This document shows positions 26,103-35,096 of a DNA stretch of 64,000 bases, piece after piece; the first letter of the stretch is position 1; the number at the start of each line of letters is the position of its first letter. The stretch is taken from contig NZ_WTYI01000001.1 of NCBI RefSeq assembly GCF_009827445.1, forward strand, positions 778,172 to 842,171. Reading direction: 5' to 3'. Source of the DNA: Qipengyuania aquimaris (GTDB taxonomy: Bacteria > Pseudomonadota > Alphaproteobacteria > Sphingomonadales > Sphingomonadaceae). The translations under genes were made by a program, and so were the position numbers. The notes below the pieces were generated by a model that was not told where the DNA came from, did no database searches, and saw only the letters and a list, made by a program, of their open reading frames with translations.

Positions 26103-29100
26103 ATGCCCTACAAGCCCTTCGTTCCCCTGCGTGTCCTGTCCGCCTATTCGATGCTCGAAGGGGCGATCGACCCCAAGGCAATGGCCAAGCTGGCGAAGGA
26201 ACGCGGCTTTCCCGCGATCGCGATTGCGGACCGCAACGGGCTCTATGGCGCGGTCATGTTCGCCAATGCCTGCAAGGCGGAGGGCATCCAGCCGATCACC
26301 GGCACGCTCCTCGGCGTCGCGCGTGACGAAGAAGGGCGAGTTGTCGATTACGTGCCGCTCTATGCGCAGGACGAGAAAGGTTATGACAACCTCTGCCACC
26401 TCGTCAGCCGCGCGCATCTCGATCGGCCGCTCGAATTCGAGCCGCATATCAGGATCGAGGATTTCGAAGGCCACACCGACGGTCTGATCGCCCTTACCGG
26501 TGCCAGCGAAGGCGGCGTAACGCGCTTGCTCGCCGAAGGTCAGGTAAGTCACGCGACTGCCATGCTCGACAAGCTCGAAGCGCTTTTCCCGGGCCGGCTT
26601 TATGTCGAACTGGCGCGCCGAGGAAACGCGGTGGAAGAGGTCGCCGAGGCGGCGCTGATCGATCTGGCGTATGACCGCGACCTGCCGCTGGTCGCCACCA
26701 ATCCGGCCAACTTCGCCGAACCGCACATGTATAAAGCGCATGACGCCATGCTGTGCATTGCCAATTCCACGCATGTCGACGCGGAGGAGCGGCCCAAGTC
26801 CAATCCGGAAGGCTATGTTAAGACCGCGCATATGATGGAAGAGGCCTTCGCCGACCTTCCCGAGGCGACGGCCAATTCGCTCGTGATCGCGCAGCGGTGT
26901 GCTTACGCGCCGCCCTATCGGGATCCGATCCTGCCCAGCCTCGCGGGCGACCTCGAGGGCGAGGCGCGTATGCTCGAAGCCGATGCCCGCAAGGGGCTGG
27001 AGGCGCGCCTCGAACCCTATGGTGAAATGTCGGAGGAAGAGCGCAAGGTCTATCTCGACAGGCTCGATTACGAGGTCGGGATTATCAACCAGATGGGCTT
27101 TCCCGGCTACTTCCTGATCGTTGCCGACTTCATCAAGTGGGCAAAGGATCACGATATCCCCGTCGGGCCGGGCCGTGGCTCGGGTGCAGGCAGCCTGGTC
27201 GCTTGGGCGTTGACGATTACCGATCTCGATCCCATCCAGCTGGGCCTGCTGTTCGAACGCTTCCTCAACCCGGAACGCGTTTCGATGCCAGACTTCGATA
27301 TCGACTTCTGCGAAACCCGCCGCGGCGAGGTGATCCGCTACGTGCAGCAGAAATACGGGCACGACCACGTCGCGCAGATCATCACCTTCGGTAAGCTGAA
27401 GGCCCGTGCCGTGCTGCGCGATACGGGCCGCATCCTGCAGATGAGCTACGGCCATGTCGACCGCATCTGCAAGATGGTGCCGAACCATCCGACCGACCCG
27501 TGGACACTGCCGCGCGCACTCAACGGGGCGGCAGATTTCAAGGCCGAATACGACAACGACAACGAGGTCAAACGCCTCATCGACCTCGCGATGCAGCTGG
27601 AAGGTTTTCCCCGCAACAGCTCGACCCACGCGGCAGGTGTGGTGATCGGCGATCGACCTTTGGCGCAGCTTGTGCCGCTTTACCGCGATCCGCGCTCGGA
27701 TATGCCGGTCACGCAATACGACATGAAGAATGTCGAGAGCAGCGGCCTCGTCAAATTCGACTTTCTCGGGCTGAAGACCCTGTCGGTTCTCAAGAAGGCG
27801 ACCGACCTGCTTAAGAAGCGCGACATCACGATCGATTTATCTCAGCTCGAGCTCGACGATCCGGCTGTCTACGAATTGATGAAGGCGGGTAACACTGTCG
27901 GCGTCTTCCAGCTGGAATCGGAAGGCATGCGCCGCACGCTGACGGCGGTGAAGCCGACCAATTTCGGCGACATCATCGCACTCGTCTCGCTATATCGTCC
28001 GGGCCCGATGGACAACATCCCGCTCTTCGGCAAGCGCAAGGCGGGTGAGGTGCCGATCGAGTATCCGCACGAGAAGCTGGAGGGCATCCTCGCCGAAACC
28101 TACGGCATCTTCGTCTATCAGGAACAGGTCATGCAGGCCGCGCAGATCCTCGCCGGATACTCGCTCGGCGATGCAGACTTGCTGCGCCGCGCGATGGGTA
28201 AGAAGGTCCAGGCAGAAATGGACATCCAGCGCGAACGCTTCGTGACCGGGTGCAAGGAAGTCTCGGGCATCGAGAAGGCCAAGGCGAATGAGCTTTTCGA
28301 CTTGATCGACAAGTTCGCGGGCTACGGCTTCAACAAGTCGCACGCTGCCGCTTACGCACTGCTTGCTTACCAGACCGCGTGGATGAAGGCGCATTACCCC
28401 GAGGAGTTCTTCGCCGCTTCCATGTGCTTCGACATGCACCAGTCGGAAAAGCTGACGATCTTCGTCGATGATGCGCGGCGGCAGGGTATCGCGGTCGAGC
28501 CACCGTGCCTCAACAAGTCCGAGGCCGAATTCACGGTCGAACAGACCGATGACGGCTATGCCGTGCGTTATGCGCTGGCAGGCATCCGCAATGTCGGCGA
28601 AAAGGCGATGGATGCCATTGTCCATGAGCGCCAGGTTTCGGGCCAGTTCGAAAGCCTGCAGGACCTGTTCCAGCGCATTCCCAAGGGCTCGCTCAATTCG
28701 CGGCAGCTGGAAGCGCTGGCGAGTGCAGGCGCACTCGACGCGTTGGAGTCCAACCGTGCCAAGGTCTTCGAGAATGCCGACCTCCTCTTGGCCGTGGCCG
28801 ATGCCGCGGAACGCGAACGCTCGAGCGGGCAGGCCGGCCTGTTCGGAGGTGAAGAAGAACAAAGCGACACGCTGCGTCTGAAAGAAGTCGAGGACTGGCC
28901 GCGGGTCGAACGCATGGCGCGCGAACGCGAGAATTTCGGGTTTTACTTCTCCGCCCATCCGGTGGCAGCGTGGAAGGACGTAGCCTCTGCCAATGGCGCG
29001 CGGACCTTCGCCTCGCTCATGGCGGGCGGTGCGCCTGCTGGTGGCCGCTCGAACGCGGTCATGGCGGCCATGGTGGAGAAGGTGAACAAGGGCACCACGC

Positions 29101-29576
29101 GGCGCGGCAAGCCCTTTATCCGCGCGGACTTCTCGGATGCCACAGGCCAGTTCAGCGCAGCCTGCTTTGAAGAAAGCATGGTCGACAAATTCCTCACCTG
29201 GGCGGAAGAGCAGACCTGCATCCTGCTGCAGGTGGAGCTGGATTCCCCCAGTCCCGACGAGCCGCCGCGGATCACCGTTCGCGGAGGCACGCCGCTTGCC
29301 GAAGTGCGTGGGTCCATGCCGATGATCATGACGCTGGACGTGCACGATGCGGCAGCGCTTGAGGCCCTGAAAGCAGAATTGCTCGAGGCCGTCGGGGGCA
29401 AGGACGAAGTGCTCGTGACGCTACGGACTGGCGAGGCTGCCGATCCCGTCATGCGTCTTGGCCGCAATTTCGCGCTCGACGGGGAGCTAGCCGAACGCTT
29501 GGCAAGCGTGCCGAGCCTTGCCAAGGTGCAGCTCGACAAGCGGCGCGGCGGAGCACATCTTCGACTCGTCAGCTAA
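26103..29576 (+). CDS. dnaE: DNA polymerase III alpha subunit
   Basis: The 1157-residue protein is the replicative polymerase catalytic subunit. It opens with a PHP domain (VPLRVLSAYSMLEGAIDPKA), whose start is shifted from the classical FVHLHxHS; the metal-binding histidines look partly replaced. The polymerase core follows, with the VGPGRGSGAGSLVAWAL motif and catalytic aspartates D397 and D399 in MPDFDIDFCETRRGEVI. Next come the fingers (YQEQVMQAAQILAGYSLGDA), GYGFNKSHAAAYALLAYQTA, a helix-hairpin-helix region and a C-terminal OB fold. Length and order match DnaE1 rather than the error-prone DnaE2. GGAG precedes the ATG. Confidence 0.97.
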   Translation: MPYKPFVPLRVLSAYSMLEGAIDPKAMAKLAKERGFPAIAIADRNGLYGAVMFANACKAEGIQPITGTLLGVARDEEGRVVDYVPLYAQDEKGYDNLCHLVSRAHLDRPLEFEPHIRIEDFEGHTDGLIALTGASEGGVTRLLAEGQVSHATAMLDKLEALFPGRLYVELARRGNAVEEVAEAALIDLAYDRDLPLVATNPANFAEPHMYKAHDAMLCIANSTHVDAEERPKSNPEGYVKTAHMMEEAFADLPEATANSLVIAQRCAYAPPYRDPILPSLAGDLEGEARMLEADARKGLEARLEPYGEMSEEERKVYLDRLDYEVGIINQMGFPGYFLIVADFIKWAKDHDIPVGPGRGSGAGSLVAWALTITDLDPIQLGLLFERFLNPERVSMPDFDIDFCETRRGEVIRYVQQKYGHDHVAQIITFGKLKARAVLRDTGRILQMSYGHVDRICKMVPNHPTDPWTLPRALNGAADFKAEYDNDNEVKRLIDLAMQLEGFPRNSSTHAAGVVIGDRPLAQLVPLYRDPRSDMPVTQYDMKNVESSGLVKFDFLGLKTLSVLKKATDLLKKRDITIDLSQLELDDPAVYELMKAGNTVGVFQLESEGMRRTLTAVKPTNFGDIIALVSLYRPGPMDNIPLFGKRKAGEVPIEYPHEKLEGILAETYGIFVYQEQVMQAAQILAGYSLGDADLLRRAMGKKVQAEMDIQRERFVTGCKEVSGIEKAKANELFDLIDKFAGYGFNKSHAAAYALLAYQTAWMKAHYPEEFFAASMCFDMHQSEKLTIFVDDARRQGIAVEPPCLNKSEAEFTVEQTDDGYAVRYALAGIRNVGEKAMDAIVHERQVSGQFESLQDLFQRIPKGSLNSRQLEALASAGALDALESNRAKVFENADLLLAVADAAERERSSGQAGLFGGEEEQSDTLRLKEVEDWPRVERMARERENFGFYFSAHPVAAWKDVASANGARTFASLMAGGAPAGGRSNAVMAAMVEKVNKGTTRRGKPFIRADFSDATGQFSAACFEESMVDKFLTWAEEQTCILLQVELDSPSPDEPPRITVRGGTPLAEVRGSMPMIMTLDVHDAAALEALKAELLEAVGGKDEVLVTLRTGEAADPVMRLGRNFALDGELAERLASVPSLAKVQLDKRRGGAHLRLVS

Positions 29577-29580
29577 TTCG

Positions 29581-29598
29581 GGCCCGCACGGACGGGCC
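29581..29598 (+). terminator. Short GC hairpin after dnaE
   Basis: GGCCCG (29581-29586) pairs with CGGGCC (29593-29598) around a 6-base loop, starting 5 bases after the dnaE stop. There is no T-run, so it may weaken rather than end transcription into the following synthetase gene. Confidence 0.3.
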
Positions 29599-29620
29599 GG
29601 GGACGAGAGAGGAGAGACGA

Positions 29621-31219
29621 ATGCTCGGAGCGATGCAGGACTGGACTATGCGCGTAACCCACGTGATCGATCACGCGGCGCGCGAAGCACCGGATCGCGA
29701 AATCGTCACACGCTGGGCGGACGGAAGCGAGACGCGCACGAATTGGGCCGGAATTCGCACCGATGCGCTGAAGATGGCGCAGGCGCTGCAGGCGCTCGGG
29801 CTGAAGAAGGGCGACAAGGTTGCCAGCCTCGCGATGAACCACTCCCGCCACCTCGTCAGTTGGTATGGTGTCGCGGGGATGGGCGGCGTCCTCCACACGG
29901 TGAACCCGCGCCTGTTCGAGGACCAGCTCGAATACATCGTCAATCACGCCGAAGACCGCGTGATGATTTACGATGCCGCCTTTCAGCCGATCGTCGACAA
30001 GATGCGCGACCGGTGGAAGACGGTGCAGCATTACATCTGCTTCGATAGCGGCGAGCATACGACCTCGTTCGAAGACTGGATCGGCGAGCAATCGGGCGAC
30101 TTCCAATGGGTTGAAGGAGACGAGCGCGATCCGTGCATGATCTGCTACACCAGCGGAACCACGGGCAATCCCAAGGGTGTCCAGTACGAACACCGCAGCA
30201 CGGTGCTGCATGCGCTTGCGGGCTTGCAGCCCTCGACTTTCAATTTCAGTGCATCCTCGGTGATGCTGCCGGTGGTCCCGATGTTCCACGCGGCCAGCTG
30301 GGGGCTTCCCTATGCAGGCGCGATGGCGGGCATCAAATTCGTCTTCAGCGCGGTCAACGACCCTTCGGTGCTGCACGAGATGATGCTCAAGGAAGGCGTT
30401 ACCGACAGCGCGGGCGTTCCCACCGTCTGGCTCGCCCATTTCCAGTATTGCGACGCGGAGGGTATCGACCTGCCGCCGCTCAAGGCCGCCACCATCGGGG
30501 GGTCTGCCGCGCCGAGGTTCATGATCGAGCGGTTGATGAAGAACGGCACGCGTGTTCAGCACGCCTGGGGCATGACCGAAACCTCTCCCATCGGCACGGT
30601 GGGCGGCCCGACGCATGACTGGGACCAGCTCAGCTTCGAGGAAAAGGTCCTCAAGACCATGAAGCAGGGCCGTCCGATCTTCGGCGTCGAGCTACGTACT
30701 ATCGACCTCGACGATCCGACCAAGGTTCTGCCGCGCGATGGCGAGACTTCGGGCGCCTTGCAAATTCGTGGTCCCTGGGTGGTGAAGCGTTACTTCAAAG
30801 CGGAAGAGGATGCGGTGACCGAGGATGGCTGGTTCGACACCGGCGATGTCGGCATGCTGCATCCCGACGGCACCCTGCAACTGACCGACCGCACGAAGGA
30901 CGTGATCAAGTCCGGCGGCGAATGGATCAGCTCTGTGGAGCTTGAAAACGCGGCCGTGGGCCACCCCGGCGTCGCCGAGGCTGCCTGCATCGGTATGTAC
31001 CATCCCAAGTGGGACGAACGCCCGGTCCTGTTCGTGGTCAAGAAAGAGGGGCAGGACGTCACCGCAGAACAGGTCGTCAACTTCCTGTCTGACAAGATCG
31101 CCAAGTGGTGGCTGCCCGATGCGGTCGAATTCGTGGACGACATCCCGCACACCGCCACCGGCAAGATCAGCAAGAAGGACCTGCGCGACCGGTTCGCCGA
31201 CTACAAGCTCGAGACGTGA
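29621..31219 (+). CDS. Fatty-acyl-CoA synthetase (AMP-forming)
   Basis: The 532-residue enzyme activates a fatty acid to its CoA thioester through an acyl-adenylate. Motifs are the P-loop-like YTSGTTGNPKG, the adenine-binding GMTETSPIGTVGG, DGWFDTGDVGMLHPDG and LTDRTKDVIKSGGEWIS (A8 hinge). The C-terminal catalytic lysine lies in HTATGKISKKDLRD. It resembles medium/long-chain synthetases used in beta-oxidation. The GAGAGGAGAG before the ATG is a strong ribosome binding site. The start of rluE overlaps its stop (GTGA). Confidence 0.92.
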   Translation: MLGAMQDWTMRVTHVIDHAAREAPDREIVTRWADGSETRTNWAGIRTDALKMAQALQALGLKKGDKVASLAMNHSRHLVSWYGVAGMGGVLHTVNPRLFEDQLEYIVNHAEDRVMIYDAAFQPIVDKMRDRWKTVQHYICFDSGEHTTSFEDWIGEQSGDFQWVEGDERDPCMICYTSGTTGNPKGVQYEHRSTVLHALAGLQPSTFNFSASSVMLPVVPMFHAASWGLPYAGAMAGIKFVFSAVNDPSVLHEMMLKEGVTDSAGVPTVWLAHFQYCDAEGIDLPPLKAATIGGSAAPRFMIERLMKNGTRVQHAWGMTETSPIGTVGGPTHDWDQLSFEEKVLKTMKQGRPIFGVELRTIDLDDPTKVLPRDGETSGALQIRGPWVVKRYFKAEEDAVTEDGWFDTGDVGMLHPDGTLQLTDRTKDVIKSGGEWISSVELENAAVGHPGVAEAACIGMYHPKWDERPVLFVVKKEGQDVTAEQVVNFLSDKIAKWWLPDAVEFVDDIPHTATGKISKKDLRDRFADYKLET

Positions 31220-31761
31220 GCAGGCTTGTCCTGCTGAACAAGCCTTTCGGTGTCCTGTCGCAGTTCACCGGGGGCAAGGAAGGGGTGGACGATACGCTGG
31301 CGCATCTGGTCGATGTGCCGGGCGTCTATCCTGCGGGCAGGCTCGACAAGGATAGCGAAGGGCTGCTCCTGCTGACCGACGACGGCAGGCTGCAATCGCG
31401 CATTGCAGAGCCGCGCTACAAGATGGCGAAGACCTATCTGGTGCAGGTAGAAGGCGAGGCTGACGACGATGCTCTGGAGAAACTGGCACACGGCGTGGAG
31501 CTCAAGGACGGCATGACGCGGCCTGCCCGTGCGAAACGTATCGAACCGCCGCCTGTCTGGGATCGCGATGCACCGGTGCGCTATCGCAAGAGCGTGCCCG
31601 ATAGCTGGATTGCGCTGGAGATCACCGAGGGGCGCAACCGCCAGGTCCGCCGCATGACAGCTGCGGTTCGGCTGCCGACGCTGCGCCTGATCCGCTGGCG
31701 CATCGGGGACTGGAGCGTCGACGGTATCGCGCCAGGCACCTACCGTGAAATCGAAGTCTGA
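31216..31761 (+). CDS. rluE: 23S rRNA pseudouridine synthase, RluE-like
   Basis: The 182-residue enzyme isomerises a uridine of 23S rRNA. The catalytic aspartate is D44 in PAGRLDKDSEGLLLLTDDG. The N-terminus LVLLNKPFGVLSQFTGG lacks the S4 domain and matches RluE (U2457) more than RsuA or RluB. The C-terminal motif EGRNRQVRRMTAAVRLPTL is typical of the RsuA/RluE group. The GTG start at 31216 overlaps the preceding stop; the longer frame to 31105 lies inside the synthetase gene and is rejected. Confidence 0.9.
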   Translation: MSRLVLLNKPFGVLSQFTGGKEGVDDTLAHLVDVPGVYPAGRLDKDSEGLLLLTDDGRLQSRIAEPRYKMAKTYLVQVEGEADDDALEKLAHGVELKDGMTRPARAKRIEPPPVWDRDAPVRYRKSVPDSWIALEITEGRNRQVRRMTAAVRLPTLRLIRWRIGDWSVDGIAPGTYREIEV

Positions 31762-31771
31762 GGAGAGAGAC

Positions 31772-32203
31772 GTGAGCGCAACCTACATCAACCCGAGCCC
31801 CGCCAACTTCCAGTCGTTCAAGGACCTCCCGCGCGACGAGCCTATCCACATGCTCAACCTCCTCCAATATCGTGATGAGGCGGAATATCCCGAGGGGCAC
31901 GAGCACCACGGCAATGGCTGGAGTGGCCGCCGCGCCTACGAGGAATACGGCAAGACCAGCGGTCCGATCTTCCGGAGGGTCGGAGGCAGCATCGTGTGGC
32001 GCGGCGCGTTCCAAACTGTTGTGACCGGGCCGGAGGCGATGCAATGGCACGACGGCTTCGTTGCGCAATATCCCAATGCAGGGGCCTTCTTCGAGATGAT
32101 CAAGGATACCGACTACCAGAAGGCGGTGATCAATCGGACGGCGGCTCTGGCAGACAGCAGGTTGGTGCGGTTTGCACCGGGTGAGGCGGGGGAGGGGTTC
32201 TAA
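31772..32203 (+). CDS. DUF1330 family protein
   Basis: The 143-residue protein has the ferredoxin-like (dimeric alpha/beta barrel) layout of DUF1330. The strand HMLNLLQYRDEAEYPEG is followed by SGRRAYEEYGKTSGPIFRR and GGSIVWRGAF. A C-terminal FVAQYPNAGAFFEMIKDTDY then VINRTAALADSRL completes the fold. No enzymatic function is established for the family. The start is GTG at 31772, set by AGGAGAGAG eight bases upstream; the extension to 31745 overlaps rluE. It ends 11 bp from a convergent low-GC gene. Confidence 0.8.
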   Translation: MSATYINPSPANFQSFKDLPRDEPIHMLNLLQYRDEAEYPEGHEHHGNGWSGRRAYEEYGKTSGPIFRRVGGSIVWRGAFQTVVTGPEAMQWHDGFVAQYPNAGAFFEMIKDTDYQKAVINRTAALADSRLVRFAPGEAGEGF

Positions 32204-32214
32204 TGAACCTAGGA

Positions 32215-32826
32215 TTAGATGCCGAAGAATGTCCGTATCATTGGTTCCGCAGCGCTCCATGCCCCTGAAACGCTAGAAATCGCATCCGCCCCCTCCTTGA
32301 TGGCACCCACGATAGCCTTAACTTGGCCCGGCTTTCTATCGTCAGGTTTCGCTGCTGCTTGCTCGGTCACAAGGGCGATTTGTTCGACAAGTTCGTTCTT
32401 AGAGTTTTCATCTACATCTTCAGCGTTGAGGATCGCATTGGTCAGTTCCGCCAACGTTTCTGACAGCGCAACATTACCACTCTCGGTTAGGACTTGCAGG
32501 TGAGATTGAATATCCCTTGCGACGCCCAAGTTGATATTACCGACAGTGCTGCCGGAAACGTTCACGCTCTGACTATTGAAGTATATCGGGGGCACCGGCG
32601 CCGGAGGAATGGCTATGCGTGGTGAAGGTGGACCAATGCCAACCACCGCGTCTAGCTCTTGGCTGGCAAGATTCATCATGGCAGCGTTTTGTGCAAATTG
32701 CATATACCTGCTTTGCTGAAAAACATGCTCGCACTGAATACAAACAGGTTCGGAACCAATCGTGCAAATTGCCCCGCGTTTACCGCACTGGCTGCAGAGC
32801 TCTCGTTTTTCACTTTTTTTATTCAT
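32215..32826 (-). CDS. Low-GC zinc-ribbon protein with a GNIN-type motif, possibly horizontally acquired
   Basis: The 203-residue protein is not assigned to a named family. Residues 11-32 form a zinc ribbon (C11xxC14 and C29xxC32, with an extra C21). A linker rich in Gly/Pro/Ile leads to NVSGSTVGNINLG at about 88-100, then acidic helices (SETLAELTNAILNAEDVDEN). It closes with SGAWSAAEPMIRTFFGI. I recall similar GxxxGxxNxG blocks with a terminal W-P-I-FFG helix in varied bacterial accessory proteins, some defence-associated, but this is memory and not a search. Base composition is clearly lower than its surroundings: two sampled 60-base lines are 47% and 42% GC against 60% in rluE. Function is unknown. 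Confidence 0.7.
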   Translation of the reverse strand: MNKKSEKRELCSQCGKRGAICTIGSEPVCIQCEHVFQQSRYMQFAQNAAMMNLASQELDAVVGIGPPSPRIAIPPAPVPPIYFNSQSVNVSGSTVGNINLGVARDIQSHLQVLTESGNVALSETLAELTNAILNAEDVDENSKNELVEQIALVTEQAAAKPDDRKPGQVKAIVGAIKEGADAISSVSGAWSAAEPMIRTFFGI

Positions 32827-32870
32827 AAATGTTCAATAACCTATTCTTGGCTCGTTGCTAACATCCGATT

Positions 32871-33959
32871 TCAGATTAACCGTAACTGCCCACCGACAGC
32901 AGGCGGCCTGAACTGCGTGCAATCCAGTTCGAATTTCGCCTTGCCCAATCCTGCCCGCTTGCAGGCCACGCGGAACCTGGCGCGGAAGAGGTCGGCCCAG
33001 ACGCCGGTCGGTTTGAGGCGCGAGAAGAAGTTGGGGTCGTTGTCCTTGCCGTTGCGGATCGACTGGACGATGCTCATCACCTTGTCGCCGCGTTCGGGGT
33101 AGTGGACGGATAGCCACTCGCGGAACAGCGGGGCGACTTCGTGCGGCAGGCGGAGCGGAATCCAGCCCACGCTGCCCACCTTGATGGCGGCGGCGCGCTG
33201 GACGATCTCCTCCATGAATTCGTCGGTGATAGCCGGGATGACCGGCGCGACGGAGCAGTGGGTCGGCACACCTGCCTCGGCCAGTTTCTGCAATGCGGAG
33301 AGTCGCTTGGCAGGCGATGCTGCGCGCGGTTCGAGCTTTCCCGACAGCTTGGGGTCGAGGCTGGTCACCGAAATGGCAACCGCGACAAGCCTGCGCTCTG
33401 CCATTTCTGTCAGCAGGTCCAGATCGTCGCACACCCTGTCCGACTTGGTGGTGATCGTGACGGGGTGGCGCGCGTCGAGGCAGACTTCCAGCATTTGACG
33501 CGTGATGCGATAGCGCCGCTCGATCGGCTGGTAGGGGTCGGTGTTGGTCCCCATGGCAATGGGCCTCGGGCGGTATTTGGGCTTCGACAGTGTCGCGCGA
33601 AGGAGTTCCGCCGCTTTCGGCTTCGCGAACAACCGGGTCTCGAAATCCAGCCCGGGCGACAGATCGTGATAGGCATGGGTAGGGCGGGCAAAGCAATATA
33701 CGCAGCCATGCTCGCACCCTCGATAGGCGTTGATCGACCTATCGAAGAAGATGTCAGGCGATTGGTTGAAGCTGAGGATGGTGCGCGGCTTTTCCTCCGT
33801 CACATGCGTGCGCAGCTTTACCGGCGGACCATCCAAAGCTTCCATGTGATCGCGCCAGTCCCCATCGACCTCGCGCGTGGCAAGGCCGAAGCGGGTAGGG
33901 ACCGCGCCTGACTGCGCACCGCGGCCCGCAACAGGCGACTCAGGGCTTTTCTCCATCAT
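32871..33959 (-). CDS. PA0069-family radical SAM protein
   Basis: The 362-residue protein carries the radical SAM cluster motif CxxxCxxC in AYRGCEHGCVYCFARP and the family segments ILSFNQSPDIFFDRSINAYR and GTNTDPYQPIERRYRITRQM. It resembles spore photoproduct lyase-like enzymes and the PA0069/Rv2578c group, whose reaction is not established. The start is one of two adjacent ATGs (33959 or 33956), with only a weak ribosome binding site. The frame stays open to 34112, but that extension would run into the divergent gene. It faces the YcxB-like gene across 87 bp. Confidence 0.88.
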   Translation of the reverse strand: MMEKSPESPVAGRGAQSGAVPTRFGLATREVDGDWRDHMEALDGPPVKLRTHVTEEKPRTILSFNQSPDIFFDRSINAYRGCEHGCVYCFARPTHAYHDLSPGLDFETRLFAKPKAAELLRATLSKPKYRPRPIAMGTNTDPYQPIERRYRITRQMLEVCLDARHPVTITTKSDRVCDDLDLLTEMAERRLVAVAISVTSLDPKLSGKLEPRAASPAKRLSALQKLAEAGVPTHCSVAPVIPAITDEFMEEIVQRAAAIKVGSVGWIPLRLPHEVAPLFREWLSVHYPERGDKVMSIVQSIRNGKDNDPNFFSRLKPTGVWADLFRARFRVACKRAGLGKAKFELDCTQFRPPAVGGQLRLI

Positions 33960-34046
33960 GAGAACATAAGAGGAACAAAGGGCGGCGTCCAGACAATGTG
34001 CGGCGGTGTCTTGTATCCGCTTGCATGATGCGCGAAGCTGTCGGCG

Positions 34047-34559
34047 ATGGCATTGAACGGACCCTATACCTATCGCGTGGCAGAGGCTGAACTGGCGGAG
34101 GCCGGGCGCCATTATTTTCAGCGCCGCGTGTTCCAGAAACCGATGCGCTACCTCTTCATCGCCGTCATCCTGCTGGCGGTCGTCCTGGTGGCACTCGATC
34201 TATACGAGGATGGCGCCTTGCGGTTGACGACCATTCTCCTGGTGGTTCTGGGTATCCCGCTGATCTGGCTGATCCCCTATCTCATCGCCCCGATCATAAT
34301 GCGCAGGCAGTATCGACAAAGCGCCGCGCTGCGCGACGAAAACCAGATCGAGTTCGACAATGAGGCGGTCCGCTTCTCCAATCGGCGCGGCCATGCTCGT
34401 ATCCCGTTTGATGAGCTTTACGCCTGGTCGGAAACGGGCACCATGATCCTGCTCCACCAGACGGAAGCGTTTTTCAATCCGATCCCGAAGGAAGCTCTGG
34501 GCGATAGTTGTCGAGCGCTGATTGCTGCGCTCGAATCGGCAGGAATCAAGCGTTTCTAG
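34047..34559 (+). CDS. YcxB-like membrane protein
   Basis: The 170-residue protein has two adjacent membrane helices (about residues 34-52, YLFIAVILLAVVLVALDLY, and 60-82). A soluble C-terminal domain of about 80 residues follows. That domain (IEFDNEAVRFSNRRGHARIP, FDELYAWSETGTMILLHQT, FNPIPKEAL) matches the C-terminal YcxB domain. Its role is unknown. Its TAG overlaps the stop of the convergent moaB gene (CTAG, 34556-34559). Confidence 0.8.
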   Translation: MALNGPYTYRVAEAELAEAGRHYFQRRVFQKPMRYLFIAVILLAVVLVALDLYEDGALRLTTILLVVLGIPLIWLIPYLIAPIIMRRQYRQSAALRDENQIEFDNEAVRFSNRRGHARIPFDELYAWSETGTMILLHQTEAFFNPIPKEALGDSCRALIAALESAGIKRF

Positions 34560-35083
34560 CGCTCCCGCAGGCGCGGCATGATGTCGACGAAATTGCAGGG
34601 GCGGTGGCGGCTGTCGAGTTGATAGGCGAGGATCTTGTCCCACCCATCTTTCACGGCACCATTCGATCCGGGAAGCGCGAATATGTAAGTCCCGCGCGCG
34701 AGCACTGCACAGGCCCGGCTCTGGATGGTGCTCGTCCCGATGCTCTCGATACTGATGTAGCGGAAGTACTCCCCGAAACCCGGGATGTCCTTGTCCTTCA
34801 CGCGGTCCAAGGCCTCCGGCGTCACGTCCCTGCCGGTCAGCCCGGTCCCGCCGGTGGTGATGACGGCATCGACTTGTTCGTCGTCAATCCAGCGATGGAG
34901 GTGCGCCGCGATCTCGTTCTTGTCATCCTTGCTGATTTCGCGTGCCGAAAGGCGATGCCCGCTCGCTTCGATCCGGCCCGCAAGAATATCGCCAGAGGTA
35001 TCTTCGGCAACACTGCGGCTGTCGGAAATCGTCAGCAGCGCGATGTTCACCGGCTTGAACTCGAGGCTTTCGTCGATCGCCAT
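34556..35083 (-). CDS. moaB: Molybdenum cofactor biosynthesis protein MoaB
   Basis: The 175-residue MoaB/Mog-domain protein has NIALLTISDSRSVAEDTSGD, the nucleotide/molybdopterin loop VITTGGTGLTGRDVTPEAL and FGEYFRYISIESIGTSTIQS. FALPGSNGAVKDGWD is near the end. MoaB-type proteins adenylylate molybdopterin or play a related role. GAGGAGGG lies upstream of the ATG. It starts 13 bases after the lytic transglycosylase gene on the same strand; no other molybdenum-cofactor gene is in the window. Confidence 0.94.
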   Translation of the reverse strand: MAIDESLEFKPVNIALLTISDSRSVAEDTSGDILAGRIEASGHRLSAREISKDDKNEIAAHLHRWIDDEQVDAVITTGGTGLTGRDVTPEALDRVKDKDIPGFGEYFRYISIESIGTSTIQSRACAVLARGTYIFALPGSNGAVKDGWDKILAYQLDSRHRPCNFVDIMPRLRER

Positions 35084-35096
35084 CAGCGTGCCCTCC

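Noticed and set aside
25965-29345. Two long minus-strand frames (583 and 451 residues)
   Set aside because: Both are antisense to dnaE, which is intact and conserved along its whole length; no family resemblance in the antisense products.
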